Positions 26,821-36,163 of a stretch of DNA of 64,000 bases are shown piece after piece. The first letter of the stretch is position 1. Every line of letters starts with the position of its first letter. The stretch is from assembly GCA_913060975.1 (NCBI GenBank), contig CAJXVC010000007.1, positions 62,001-126,000 on the forward strand. Reading direction: 5' to 3'. The notes under the pieces were generated by a model that did not search any database, was not told the DNA's origin, and worked only from the letters and a program-made list of their open reading frames with translations. The DNA is from an uncultured Gammaproteobacteria bacterium (GTDB lineage: Bacteria; Pseudomonadota; Gammaproteobacteria; Pseudomonadales; Pseudohongiellaceae). The translations under genes were made by a program, and so were the position numbers.

Positions 26821-26871
26821 CATAGACATTACATATACGGGCAATCTAACGGCTTTTGTGTCCGCTGGACT

Positions 26872-28023
26872 TTAGTCCACTTCGAGTGAGCGATAGTAAC
26901 TGCCGCCATTGCTTTCAACTTCCTGGCGTCGTTGTTGCCACTCTGGCCCTGCTGATCCGCCTTCTTCGTAGAGCAGATCCTGACGCAGATAGTTCCAGCT
27001 GGTTGGGTCAAGCTCCTGGGCTAGCGTCCAGTACTGTTCCGCTTTTTCGTCATTGTCATTCTGGAAAAAGTAGCTGCCAAGTCGAAACGTGGGTTGCGCC
27101 CGCTCCGCTTCAGGAGTGCGCTCGATAATACTGTCCTCGACACGATCGCTGTCCCAGACATATTCACTGTCTGGACCATTGGCGACCCAATCACGCACGA
27201 TGGGTACATACTCATCGGTGCCAAATGCCCCATTCATATGAGTCTTGGCATAAGTACCTTCGTTAATGCGAACAATACGCCCTTCCTTGTCAATCCATAC
27301 GCCCGAAGGCACGTTGACAAGATTGTAGAGAGCACTAATGTGATGATTCACATCGATGATCTCTGTGTAGCTAACATTACCGGCATCAAAAATTGGCCCG
27401 GCATCGGCTTCACCGCCTGTGTCTTGCGCCACAGAGATGATTTCAAAATCGGGGTTTACTGCCTGGAGTTCTTCGTAGATTACTTGCCACACGGGCACGT
27501 CCAATCTACAGCCTCACCAGGAAGCCCAGGTAAGCAATAAAACTTGCTTGCCTTTAAAGTCTGACAGGCTGACGAGGTTGCCGTCGCGGTCTGTCAGTTC
27601 AAAGTCTGGTGCCATACCGCCGCGGAAAAAAGACTGTCGCTCTAATGGCATGACACCAAAAGAAAATACGCTATCGTCGTAGTCGGCGGCCCAGGCTTGT
27701 TGCAATTTGTCTGCCAAACCCGTGACATTGAACCAACCCTGACCCTGACGGGTCACGAACATATCACTGTCCCGGTTTTGCAACACAGGAATACACAGGT
27801 CGGCAAGGCAGGCGCCTTGTGGTTTCAATTCAAAGTCGTTGATGCGAGTAAGATCCTCTGGCTTGACCCAAAGTTCACTGGCATCAGGCAGCGTATCCTC
27901 AATCTCGACCACACGCTCTTTGTAGAGCACGGTCGCTCCCTGAGCGACAGCCAGATTGGCACCAAGAAAAAACGGCACCACCAAGCCTTTAGCCAGGAGT
28001 TTTACAGCATTATTTGAACCCAT
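26872..28023 (-). CDS. Candidate selenoprotein: secreted thioredoxin-fold (TlpA/redoxin-like) protein with in-frame TGA at the active site
   Basis: One 383-residue protein if the TGA at 27514-27516 (codon 170) is read as selenocysteine; otherwise two adjacent frames in the same phase. Residues 1-28 are a signal peptide (FLGANLAVAQ). Residues 29-140 are an accessory domain with a C-x4-C pair (ACLADLC). The thioredoxin fold begins at GMAPDFELTDRDGNLVSLSDFKGKQ; the strand VLLLTWASW runs straight into TGA-Gly-Cys-Arg-Leu-Asp-Val-Pro, where Cys of the redox motif is expected, giving U-G-C. The fold resumes normally after it: QDTGG, NLVNVPSGVWIDKEGRIVR (cis-Pro region), then a TPR-like tail. A SECIS-like hairpin follows the TGA. 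The start ATG has AGGGGA upstream. It would be a periplasmic oxidoreductase or peroxiredoxin-like enzyme. The alternative is a nonsense mutation; selA/B/C/D are not in this window. Confidence 0.75.
27475..27509 (-). promoter_or_regulatory. Candidate bacterial SECIS element
   Basis: Downstream of the in-frame TGA the RNA can fold as: outer stem GUAGAUU/AAUCUAC (7 bp, perfect), bulge GG, AC/GU, one G-A mismatch, UGCC/GGCA (4 bp), apical loop CGUGU. The loop begins 20 nt after the UGA and has G as its second base. This satisfies the usual bacterial rules (loop 16-37 nt from UGA, 4 or more upper stem pairs, a G in the first two loop bases). It lies wholly inside the coding sequence, as expected in bacteria. 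Confidence 0.7.
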
Positions 28024-28217
28024 TGTTGGTTCCCCTGAAAATGCGATGAATTTATTACTAATCCACTGGCATGGTACGGGTTAAGGCATTGGGACACAAA
28101 CAGGCTTCTCTTTATTTTGGCCTCACAGATGCGGTGGGAAGCGCTGTTAGCTGAACAGGTATTAAACCGATGAGTCTGTTAGTCATAGGCAGCTAAATAG
28201 AGAGGGTGGGGCGGTTA

Positions 28218-28826
28218 CTACGGAGCTTGAGTAATAGAGCTTAGAAAAATCTGAGCTGCTTGCCGGGTATGGTTTCTGTATTCGGATACGCTAGTGGCCT
28301 TCTTTTTAATACCTTTGATGGAAGCCAGTAGTAGTTCCACAAACGCTTTGGCCGTCATGGAGACATTGTCAAAGCTGACAGCATCGGACTTCTCCGCCTC
28401 GGTAAGCAATCTGGCAAGCACAGCAACAAGGTTGGCATGGCCTTTTATCATGACATCTGCGGCCAGGTTCATATTTACATCGGTAAGTTCTTCGCCATGG
28501 GGTGAGTTGGCGACAGGTTCGGTGTAGGTCTTCTCAAACACCATCAAAGCTTCAATGAATTGCTCGGTCACATTGCCGCTTTTGGCCAGAACAGCTTCGG
28601 TCGCCTGTAACGCAAGATTGATGCGATAGGCCGACAGTTCATGAAACAGATGTTCCTTATTATCGAACATCAGATAGAGCGCAGGTCGCGAGATCCCTGC
28701 GGCCTGGGCGATATCATTCATTGTGGTGCGGCGGAAGCCATACTGGGCAAAGACAGCGGCAGCAGCGTCCAGTACTGCTACCTGTTTGGCCGCGCTTCGT
28801 GCTGAAGTCCTTTTCGAATTGCTCAT
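28218..28826 (-). CDS. TetR-family transcriptional regulator
   Basis: 202 residues from the ATG at 28826, which has AGGA five bases upstream; an upstream in-frame ATG at 28904 would run into the operator. The N-terminal helix-turn-helix is clear (LDAAAAVFAQYGFRRTTMNDIAQAAGISRPALYLMFDNKEHLFHEL). The C-terminal ligand domain is unassigned. It is divergent from the molybdenum hydroxylase pair at 29049 and very probably represses it through the inverted repeat at 28887-28916. The inducer is likely an aldehyde or N-heterocycle processed by that enzyme. Confidence 0.9.
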   Translation of the reverse strand: MSNSKRTSARSAAKQVAVLDAAAAVFAQYGFRRTTMNDIAQAAGISRPALYLMFDNKEHLFHELSAYRINLALQATEAVLAKSGNVTEQFIEALMVFEKTYTEPVANSPHGEELTDVNMNLAADVMIKGHANLVAVLARLLTEAEKSDAVSFDNVSMTAKAFVELLLASIKGIKKKATSVSEYRNHTRQAAQIFLSSITQAP

Positions 28827-28886
28827 GTTTTCCTGCTGTCCGGGGAACTGCTGCTGCTCAATATCATGCTTTATAGTATATAGACA

Positions 28887-28916
28887 TTCTGACAATATGT
28901 GCATAATATGTCAGAA
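28887..28916. promoter_or_regulatory. TetR-type operator
   Basis: A 30-bp inverted repeat with perfect 8-bp outer arms TTCTGACA and TGTCAGAA around an AT-rich centre (TGCA at the dyad). A partial repeat (GTGCATATTGTC) follows at 28922-28935. It sits between the divergent TetR gene and the hydroxylase operon. Confidence 0.7.
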
Positions 28917-29048
28917 AGTTGTGGTGCATATTGTCTAGGCAGCCGATTATCGCATCTTTGTGAATGATGAGCTTATCAAGTAGCTCTTCAAGAGTCTGAT
29001 GCTGGGGCTGTATAAGCTGAGATTGTATTAAAGAGGCGGGAGAAAATA

Positions 29049-29558
29049 ATGAGTACTTCGTTTTGGATTAATGGGGAACAACAGACGGTTGATGTAGATC
29101 CATCAAAGCCGTTGTTGTGGGTCATACGAGAACAATTGGCGCTGACTGGTACCAAGTTTGGCTGTGGTATCTCCCAGTGTGGTGCGTGTACGGTGCATAT
29201 CGACGGTCAGGCCATGCGCTCTTGCGTCACCCCTGTCTCTGCCGTCGAAGGCAGACAGGTCACTACTATCGAAGGGCTCGCTCAGGCATCGGGTGAACTC
29301 CATCCTTTGCAACAGGCCTGGATCGAACATCAGGTGCCGCAGTGCGGCTATTGCCAATCGGGTCAGCTGATGTCGGCATCCGCCTTGTTGGCCAATAACC
29401 CGAACCCTACGGATACGGAGATCGATGCAGCGATGCAAGGCAATATTTGTCGCTGCGGTATGTACGGGCGTATTCGCAAGGCCATCAAACAAACGAGTGT
29501 GGCGTCGCAAGGCGAGGAGCAATTGTTTTACAGCGTGGCGGGGGTGACTCATGAATAA
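29049..29558 (+). CDS. [2Fe-2S] subunit of a molybdenum hydroxylase (isoquinoline 1-oxidoreductase/aldehyde dehydrogenase type)
   Basis: 169 residues. The N-terminal plant-type [2Fe-2S] cluster is held by Cys in [21 protein letters not shown]; the C-terminal helical [2Fe-2S] by CGYC and, about 32 residues on, CRC ([11 protein letters not shown]). This is the small subunit that carries electrons from the molybdopterin site. No signal peptide: it travels with the Tat-exported large subunit. The ribosome site GGGAG lies about seven bases before ATG. It overlaps the next gene by eight bases, implying coupling. No FAD subunit is present, as in IorAB-type enzymes, which pass electrons to a cytochrome or other carrier. 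Confidence 0.92.
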   Translation: MSTSFWINGEQQTVDVDPSKPLLWVIREQLALTGTKFGCGISQCGACTVHIDGQAMRSCVTPVSAVEGRQVTTIEGLAQASGELHPLQQAWIEHQVPQCGYCQSGQLMSASALLANNPNPTDTEIDAAMQGNICRCGMYGRIRKAIKQTSVASQGEEQLFYSVAGVTHE

Positions 29559-31815
29559 ATGGACGCGACGAGCATTTATAACAACCGGTCTGGTCGCCGG
29601 TGGTGGTCTGGTTGTGGGTGTCGCAATGCGGCCCGGCAATCAGGTAAAAGATCTGGCGGCAAAGCTGGGCGAGGCGGGTGATGATCTGGTTCACACCTAC
29701 ATCAAGATCGACAGCAGCAATGTAGTCACCGCTATTGTTCCCCATTCTGAAATGGGTCAGGGCGTTTTGACTTCGCTTGGCCAAATGCTGGCCGAAGAAC
29801 TGGATGCTGACTGGGATCAGCTGGTCGTAGAAGAGGCGCCTGCCATTGGCGAGTATGCGTCTTATTCAGCCGGTCGTGGCTATCTCATGGCGGGTATCGA
29901 TTTTTCCAATCTGGTGATACCAACTGTAGACGGCATGATGATGCGCGTGGCCGACCGGTTGAATCTGCAAATCACCGGGGGCAGCATGAGTGTGCGGACT
30001 ACTGGTGTGCTGGCAATGCGCACCGCCGGTGCCGCGACGCGACAAATGTTGCGCGAAGCGGCGGCGCAAAGTTGGGGAGTGCATGACAGCGAAGTCACTA
30101 CAGAAAACAGCCATGTGATTCACGCGGCAAGTAATCGCAGAGAACCTTATTCAACCTTTGCGGCTCAGGTGGCGGAAATGACGCCATCCTATACGCCAAC
30201 ATTGAAAGATTCTTCGGAATACAAAATTGTCGGTACCCACAAGCCAAGACGGGATATCCCTGCCAAGGTTGATGGTTCGGCACAGTTCGCCCTCGATGTG
30301 CGTCTGCCAGACATGGTGTATGCCTCGGTGGTTCGAGCACCGGTGCCAGGCGCGGGTATCACCTCTGTCGATGACAGCGCAGCGCGGGCTATCGATGGTG
30401 TGATCGATGTCATCGTTATTCCCCGGGCATCGGTCAACAACATGCTGGGTGAAACACTTTCAACCGAGGCAGTGGCAGTGGTTGCTGACAGTTACTGGAC
30501 TGCGAATCGCGCTGTGCAAGAGTTGCAAGTACAGTGGAGTGAAACCGGCAACGAGTCAGTATCGAGCGACACTATCTTTGCTCAGTTTAACGACGCATTG
30601 AATGCCAACTCTGAACGCCAAACAGATCGAGTGATGGGTGAAACTGAGTCAGTCTTCGCCAATGCAGCGCGGGTTATTGATGCCGATTATCACGTGCCGT
30701 TTCTGGCCCACACTTGCATGGAGCCATTAAACGCGACGGCGGTTGTGCGCGACGGGCGCGCAGAAATCTGGGTAGGCTGTCAGAACCCGCTTGGATTCCG
30801 CAGAGATATTGCGTTGACGTTGGGCATGGACCCGGAGAATGTCACGTTACATAACCACGCCATGGGCGGTGGTTTTGGCCGCAAGGCAAGGCCCGATTAC
30901 GCAATGCAGGTTGCTATTCTGGCAAGGGAAGTTGGCCGACCTGTGCAGCTAATCTGGTCGCGTGAAGAAGACGTGCGTCAGGATTTCTATCGCCCGGCAG
31001 TACAAAGTCGCTTCCGTGCGGCATTCGATGCTAACGACAATTTATTGGCCTGGGAGAACACCTACACCAATAAGCAAGAGCCTATCGAGGCACCGCTAAT
31101 TCCCTATGCCGTGGCGAATCAGGACATTGGCTATGTGAGTAGTCCCATGCACATCCCATTTGGCGCCTGGCGCAGTGTGGACCATTCTCAGCATGGTTTC
31201 TTTACTGAATCGTTCATCGATGAAGTGGCGCGTGCCACAGGAAGAGACGGTTTTGAATACCGTGCTGAATTGCTTCAGAACAGTCCCAGACATCTGGCTG
31301 TTCTAAAAAGAGCCGCCGATGAGGCGCAGTGGAATAGACCATTGCCTGCTGGGCGGGGCCGAGGCATTTCGTTGCAAGAATCCTTTGGTTCACTCGTTGC
31401 GCAGGTTGTAGAGGTAACTGTTGTTGCGGGACAGGTTTCGGTAGATCGCGTCGTTGCGGTTATCGACCCGGGCTTGGCAATTGCGCCGGACGGTATCGCC
31501 GCTCAACTTGAGTCAGGCATTATCTACGGACTTACTGCGGCACTGCATGGCGAGATCACCATCGAAAATGGTGCGGTCGTGCAAAGCAACTTCCACGACT
31601 ATCAAGCAGTGCGCATGAATGAAGCGCCATTGATCGAGACTCATGTCATCAATAGTGGGTATGCAATTGGCGGTGCTGGTGAGCCGGGAACTCCCGGCGT
31701 CGCTCCAGCGTTAGCTAATGCCGTGTTTGATGCCACAGGAATTCGGGTTCGTCAGTTGCCGCTGAATCGTTTCGATCTCAATATTCAGGCTGAAGAAACC
31801 GGAGCGGTTGGTTAG
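29551..31815 (+). CDS. Tat-exported molybdopterin-binding subunit (IorB-like)
   Basis: 754 residues. The N-terminus is a Tat signal ([21 protein letters not shown]), so the mature enzyme is periplasmic. After an N-terminal domain unique to the IorB group come the xanthine-dehydrogenase-family modules: [34 protein letters not shown], the molybdenum-site loops [13 protein letters not shown] and [14 protein letters not shown], and the catalytic Glu in [18 protein letters not shown]. Together with the 169-residue iron-sulphur protein it hydroxylates an aldehyde or N-heterocycle using water. Substrate unknown. No dedicated cytochrome c subunit or XdhC-type maturation factor is adjacent; the quinohaemoprotein downstream has its own promoter region. 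Confidence 0.92.
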   Translation: MNKWTRRAFITTGLVAGGGLVVGVAMRPGNQVKDLAAKLGEAGDDLVHTYIKIDSSNVVTAIVPHSEMGQGVLTSLGQMLAEELDADWDQLVVEEAPAIGEYASYSAGRGYLMAGIDFSNLVIPTVDGMMMRVADRLNLQITGGSMSVRTTGVLAMRTAGAATRQMLREAAAQSWGVHDSEVTTENSHVIHAASNRREPYSTFAAQVAEMTPSYTPTLKDSSEYKIVGTHKPRRDIPAKVDGSAQFALDVRLPDMVYASVVRAPVPGAGITSVDDSAARAIDGVIDVIVIPRASVNNMLGETLSTEAVAVVADSYWTANRAVQELQVQWSETGNESVSSDTIFAQFNDALNANSERQTDRVMGETESVFANAARVIDADYHVPFLAHTCMEPLNATAVVRDGRAEIWVGCQNPLGFRRDIALTLGMDPENVTLHNHAMGGGFGRKARPDYAMQVAILAREVGRPVQLIWSREEDVRQDFYRPAVQSRFRAAFDANDNLLAWENTYTNKQEPIEAPLIPYAVANQDIGYVSSPMHIPFGAWRSVDHSQHGFFTESFIDEVARATGRDGFEYRAELLQNSPRHLAVLKRAADEAQWNRPLPAGRGRGISLQESFGSLVAQVVEVTVVAGQVSVDRVVAVIDPGLAIAPDGIAAQLESGIIYGLTAALHGEITIENGAVVQSNFHDYQAVRMNEAPLIETHVINSGYAIGGAGEPGTPGVAPALANAVFDATGIRVRQLPLNRFDLNIQAEETGAVG

Positions 31816-31855
31816 CTGTTTCTATTACTCCATTTTGTAAATAACGTGCAGCAAA

Positions 31856-31884
31856 ATAGTCCCGGCTAATTTGGTCGGGACTAT
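31856..31884. terminator. Hairpin terminator after the hydroxylase operon
   Basis: Perfect 9-bp arms ATAGTCCCG (31856-31864) and CGGGACTAT (31876-31884) around an 11-nt loop, followed by TCTATTG, 40 bases after the stop. The weak T-run makes the efficiency uncertain. Confidence 0.6.
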
Positions 31885-32390
31885 TCTATTGTGCGTTATT
31901 TGCAACGAGAAACAATGTTGAAATAGGGAGCAGCCGACTAGCAGTTGTGTTGAACTCGGCGATTGTGGCCAATTGCCCTGTCAGAGGCGTGTTGCTCAAC
32001 CTATGTTCTTTGCCTGGTTCTATGGCTTCAAGTGCAACAAAGATTGACGCTACAGAACCCGGGAAGCAATGCTCTACATTGAAAAATTGAAGAACCGCTT
32101 GTGCTGCCGGTGAGCTTCGATTGTATGGTATAAAATCCAACAAAACATAGCGTCTATTTTAGGTTTAGGATTTGGGAGCGCTATGACGCAAAATGAAGTG
32201 TTAAGGTTTGGGAGTGGAGCACATTTCAGTATACTGTTGTTAATAATGAGCGGAAGGGTTCTACATCTTGAATGTCGAGTGCCCATGAGATTTAGCCGAG
32301 TGTCTTAAGTCTGTATGCTCGGCAAACCGTACTTTAGCCAAGTGCGGAAACAAGCCTTCAATTCAAATTCAATTGCAGAGTGCCCGAATT
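31885..32390. other. Intergenic region upstream of the PQQ dehydrogenase
   Basis: About 500 bases with no convincing gene. An 85-codon minus-strand frame (31886-32143) has no recognisable pattern. Promoter signals for the dehydrogenase must lie here, but none stands out clearly. Confidence 0.4.
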
Positions 32391-34493
32391 ATGCATTTAC
32401 GATTCTTTGTTCTAACGCTAATGGTTTCCTGTACAGGTGCGGCTTACGCGCAAAATCAAAACTACACAGCCAATATAGATGTTGAACGTATCGTGTCAGC
32501 GGATGAACAGAACGATTCATGGCTGAGTTACGGACGAACTTATGATGAGCAGCGCTACAGTCCTTTAGAGCAGATAAATCAGGAAAGTATTTCCGAGCTG
32601 GGACTCGCTTGGTTTGCCGACATGTCTACCAGTCGCGGCCAAGAGGCGACGCCGATTGTTGTCGATGGTGCGCTTTACGTCTCAACAGCGTGGAGCGTGG
32701 TCCATGCTTTTGATGTCCGCACTGGCGAGCAGTTATGGACATATGATCCGCAGATTGATCGGGCCAAGGGGCGCGATGCATGTTGCGATGTCGTGAATCG
32801 CGGGGTGGCGGCATGGGACGGAAGCATTTATGTAGGCACTCTCGATGGCAGGCTTGTCGCCTTGGACTCTGCCACTGGTGAGGTTGAGTGGGAAGTCGTT
32901 ACAGTTGACCAATCTCTGCCTTACACAATTACTGGCGCGCCAAGAATTATTAAAGGCTTGGTTTTGATTGGTAATGGCGGAGCCGAGTATGGAGTCCGCG
33001 GCTATGTGACAGCTTATGACGCTGAGTCTGGCGAGCAGGTATGGCGCTTCTATACGGTGCCCGGGAATCCAGCTGATGGCTATGAGAGTGACGTGATGAC
33101 AGCTGCTGCGAACACCTGGACGGGGCAGTGGTGGAATTTGGGCGGTGGCGGCACGGTCTGGGATGCGATGGCTTATGATGCCGACCTCGATTTGCTCTAT
33201 ATCGGTGTTGGCAATGGTTCGCCCTGGAATCAGGCGCTACGTAGCCCTGAAGGTGGTGACAACCTGTTTCTGTCCTCCATCGTGGCGCTCGACCCCGATG
33301 ACGGTAGTTATCGCTGGCACTATCAAACCGTGCCCGGTGAGACTTGGGATTACACCGCTACGCAACACATCATGCTCGCAGATATGGAGATCGATGGTGC
33401 TGAGCGCCGTGTCGTCATGCAAGCGCCGAAAAATGGCTTCTTTTATGTGCTGGATGCGGCGAATGGTGATTTGATATCTGCAGAGCCCTACACGCCGGTC
33501 AACTGGGCAACGCATGTCGATCTTGAAACCGGGCGGCCGGTAGAGGTTCCAGGGGCGCGATTCGACAAGACTAACCAACCGGCAATTGTTTTACCCGGAC
33601 CGCTTGGGGGCCACAACTGGTATCCGATGGCTTATAGTCAAGATACCAATCTTGTTTACATTCCCGTCACAGAGAACTTCATGGGCTACGTCCCCGACAA
33701 TGAATTTACTGTGGATCCGGAAGGCTGGAATACGGGCGTAGATTTCGGTCGTGGTTTTCAGCTCGTGCAAAGCCAGGCAGAACCGCCAGTAAATGCTTCG
33801 CTGTTAAAAGCCTGGGATCCAATTGCGCAGGAAGAAGTATGGCGCGTTCAGCATGAGGTAGGGACTGGCAATGCCGGAGTCCTGGCGACAGCTGGCGGGC
33901 TCGTATTCCAGGGCAATCGCTCGGGTGAATTTGTCGCTTACGACGATGCGACCGGCGAACGTCGCTGGTCAACTCTCGTTCAGGCTGGCGTGATGGCAGC
34001 GCCGGCGACTTTCACTGTCGATGGCGAGCAGCATATTGCCATACTGGTTGGCACGCCAGCGTTACCATCTGAAGGCCCGGGGGCAAGCACGTCGACTACG
34101 AGTGCTTCGACCAATAATTCACGATTGCTAATGTTTCGTTTGGGTGGCGATGCAGAACTACCCGAGATGGCAGATATCACTTCGGCGACCAGCGACGAAT
34201 TTGTGTTACCACAGATCAGTGCCACGAACGAACTCATTTCGCAGGGAGAAACAGCCTACAATCAGAACTGTGCGGTTTGTCATGGTCCATCCGTTGTCTC
34301 AACACGACCAGAAACTTATCCTGACTTGCGAATGAGTCGCAGATTGGAATCAGACGCTACCTGGAATGCGGTAGTCCTTGAAGGGGAATTGCAGGATCGG
34401 GGCATGGTGTCTTTCGCAGAGATACTGGGAGCTGGAGATGCCGAAGCAATTCGTGCTTACGTAATCACGCAGGCATCTCTGACACAGCAATAG
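32391..34493 (+). CDS. PQQ-dependent quinohaemoprotein alcohol dehydrogenase with C-terminal cytochrome c
   Basis: 700 residues. The ATG at 32391 begins a proper signal peptide (MHLRFFVLTLMVS... AYAQ). An eight-bladed PQQ propeller follows: adjacent cysteines C131-C132 (RDACCDVVNRG) that stack on PQQ, GNGGAEYGVRGYV, the tryptophan-docking repeats, and the catalytic Asp in ETWDYTATQ. The residue two after that Asp is Thr rather than Asp, so calcium rather than a lanthanide is expected in the active site. Residues about 610-700 form a cytochrome c domain with haem motif CAVCH (627-631). It oxidises alcohols in the periplasm and passes electrons to the respiratory chain. PQQ synthesis genes are not in the window. 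Confidence 0.92.
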   Translation: MHLRFFVLTLMVSCTGAAYAQNQNYTANIDVERIVSADEQNDSWLSYGRTYDEQRYSPLEQINQESISELGLAWFADMSTSRGQEATPIVVDGALYVSTAWSVVHAFDVRTGEQLWTYDPQIDRAKGRDACCDVVNRGVAAWDGSIYVGTLDGRLVALDSATGEVEWEVVTVDQSLPYTITGAPRIIKGLVLIGNGGAEYGVRGYVTAYDAESGEQVWRFYTVPGNPADGYESDVMTAAANTWTGQWWNLGGGGTVWDAMAYDADLDLLYIGVGNGSPWNQALRSPEGGDNLFLSSIVALDPDDGSYRWHYQTVPGETWDYTATQHIMLADMEIDGAERRVVMQAPKNGFFYVLDAANGDLISAEPYTPVNWATHVDLETGRPVEVPGARFDKTNQPAIVLPGPLGGHNWYPMAYSQDTNLVYIPVTENFMGYVPDNEFTVDPEGWNTGVDFGRGFQLVQSQAEPPVNASLLKAWDPIAQEEVWRVQHEVGTGNAGVLATAGGLVFQGNRSGEFVAYDDATGERRWSTLVQAGVMAAPATFTVDGEQHIAILVGTPALPSEGPGASTSTTSASTNNSRLLMFRLGGDAELPEMADITSATSDEFVLPQISATNELISQGETAYNQNCAVCHGPSVVSTRPETYPDLRMSRRLESDATWNAVVLEGELQDRGMVSFAEILGAGDAEAIRAYVITQASLTQQ

Positions 34494-34610
34494 TAATTTG
34501 CGAAGCTGAGGGAGCAACCACATCACATTAATTTGCAGGCGTGGGTGTTCCCTTGTTGCTAATGCGCTTTTTCAATCAAGCAGCGAGAAGACAAATACGC
34601 TGGTAAAACA

Positions 34611-35450
34611 CTACTTCCACTCCGCCAATAAATGAGCTCTGGATCTCGCCACGGGCACGATAGACCCATCACCTAAAACCAGTTTCAAATCTCTGCCTTC
34701 TCGGCGCACTTGCGCAATGTTGGTTCTGGATACCCAGTGTGATCGGTGTACCTGAATGCCTTTCATGTCGCTTAACTTGGCAAGAGCATCTTTCATTCTT
34801 CCCCGCACAAAAAAGTGCTGATCTGTGCAGCCAATTTCCAGATAGTGGTCATGTGCATGTACATGCTGTATGCAATTCATGTTGAGAATGCTGTCGAGTT
34901 CCTGGGGGGCTGAGCTTTGGCGAATGGTCTGTAGAGCCTGTAATTGATAGGCCTTTATTTGTTGCTGAATCGGGATGAGTTGCGATAGCAATACCAAGGC
35001 ACTCACCGCGATAACCGGTTTGGCAATGAAGATCAGAAACTCCAGAAACGGATCTGGTTGCTTGGGTAACAGCGGCGTGTACTTTAGCAGGTGCAATTCC
35101 ACTGTCATGAGAACCACAGTCAGGGCTATCGTGAGCCCAATGGCTCCCACTCGGCGCAGGAAGGTGTCTGAATATTTTACCAATAAAATCCGGCTCAAGC
35201 CGTACAGCTGACTGACGAGGAGGGCAGAAAAAACCAACCAAAGCGTAATCTGATGACCAACGGCCAGGTGGCCCGTTTCAAATGCATCACTCACTGTCAG
35301 CAAAATAGTGAGACAAATCACGACCAGACCATTCACGGCGGCCGGGCTCACCAGAATTGTATTTATCCTTTGTTCCAAAAAATTGACATATTGCTGACCG
35401 GCAGCGACAAAAGTAGACACTTTGCGACCCTCCAATTTACTGGCAAACAA
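34611..35450 (-). CDS. Membrane-bound LytTR-family transcriptional regulator
   Basis: 279 residues. Four hydrophobic helices occupy about 35-155, followed by a linker and a LytTR DNA-binding domain (about 185-279): HAHDHYLEIGCTDQHFFVRGRMKDALAKL, HRSHWVSRTNIAQVRREGRDLKLVLGDGSIVPVARS. Such proteins regulate directly from the membrane, usually responding to a membrane or redox signal, and lack a receiver domain. It is divergent by 76 bases from the NTF2-like gene at 35527, the most likely target. Start codon ATG at 35450, ribosome site weak. Confidence 0.87.
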   Translation of the reverse strand: MFASKLEGRKVSTFVAAGQQYVNFLEQRINTILVSPAAVNGLVVICLTILLTVSDAFETGHLAVGHQITLWLVFSALLVSQLYGLSRILLVKYSDTFLRRVGAIGLTIALTVVLMTVELHLLKYTPLLPKQPDPFLEFLIFIAKPVIAVSALVLLSQLIPIQQQIKAYQLQALQTIRQSSAPQELDSILNMNCIQHVHAHDHYLEIGCTDQHFFVRGRMKDALAKLSDMKGIQVHRSHWVSRTNIAQVRREGRDLKLVLGDGSIVPVARSRAHLLAEWK

Positions 35451-35526
35451 TGCTGAGGTACTAATTCAGCTCCAGAGAAGAAATGTTGATATTTGTATTA
35501 TTAGATCGAACGACAGGAGGAAGCAA

Positions 35527-36054
35527 ATGGCGATTAAAAACTATGGATGGGCACTTACGTTGGGTGCAGTTGTGTTGGTGTCTCAATTGGTGAGCGCTGC
35601 GGAGCGGCGAGAGCTGCCTGATTTCGCTGAATCTGGTGCTGCTGACGAACTATCCCGTCAGGCGGTAGGCGAGCTGGTGGATGCTTTTAAGGAGAGCTGG
35701 TCAGCCCAGGATGTCGCAGCGCATATTGCACTATTTGCGGAAGATGCTGAGTGGATTAACGCGTATGCGAGAATGTTCAGAGGCACAGAAGAGCTGGCGG
35801 TTTTTCTGGAGACGAGGCTGTTCCCCAATTTTGCTCCGCGAGTGTCCAGAGAAGAAATGGCGAATTCGAGGCTGATTTCGATAAGGTATTTAGGCGATTC
35901 TGCGGCGGTGGTTCATATGGCAACGGATGGAAGCAGGGGAGAATCGGCGATACCAGGAGAGCTATTGCGCAGAACGCATCTTCATCTGGTTATTGAGAAG
36001 CAGCAGGATGAATGGCTGATAGTTCACACAGCAATTATGGATGCCAGAGGTTGA
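35527..36054 (+). CDS. Secreted NTF2-like (SnoaL/DUF4440-type) protein
   Basis: 175 residues. The ATG at 35527 is set by a strong AGGAGGA six bases upstream and starts a signal peptide (MAIKNYGWALTLGAVVLVSQLVSAAE). The mature part has the cone-shaped NTF2-like pattern: VGELVDAFKESWSAQDVAAHIALFAEDAEWINAYARMFRGTEELAVFL, then VHMATD and LRRTHLHLVIEKQQDEWLIVHTAI. These proteins bind or convert small hydrophobic ligands; no catalytic function can be assigned. Probably controlled by the divergent LytTR protein. Confidence 0.85.
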   Translation: MAIKNYGWALTLGAVVLVSQLVSAAERRELPDFAESGAADELSRQAVGELVDAFKESWSAQDVAAHIALFAEDAEWINAYARMFRGTEELAVFLETRLFPNFAPRVSREEMANSRLISIRYLGDSAAVVHMATDGSRGESAIPGELLRRTHLHLVIEKQQDEWLIVHTAIMDARG

Positions 36055-36163
36055 TAAGGATTGAATCGGTTTGTATGTCGCTGGACCTGATTCTGTGCAC
36101 TGCAGATTCTGACTAAAGCAGCAAAAGGTGTAGCAGATTCGTAATCCTGAGTTAAACGATCAA

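Noticed and set aside
26872..27504. Separate gene starting at TTG 27504
   Set aside because: The TTG lies in the middle of a thioredoxin active-site segment, has no ribosome site and would lack the first half of the fold; in-frame readthrough of the TGA explains both halves.
31886..32143. 85-codon minus-strand frame before the PQQ dehydrogenase
   Set aside because: No similarity recognised and no clear start signals; overlaps the probable promoter zone.
32391..34493. Lanthanide-dependent XoxF-type dehydrogenase
   Set aside because: The residue two positions after the catalytic Asp is Thr, not the Asp needed for lanthanide binding, and a fused cytochrome c is present.
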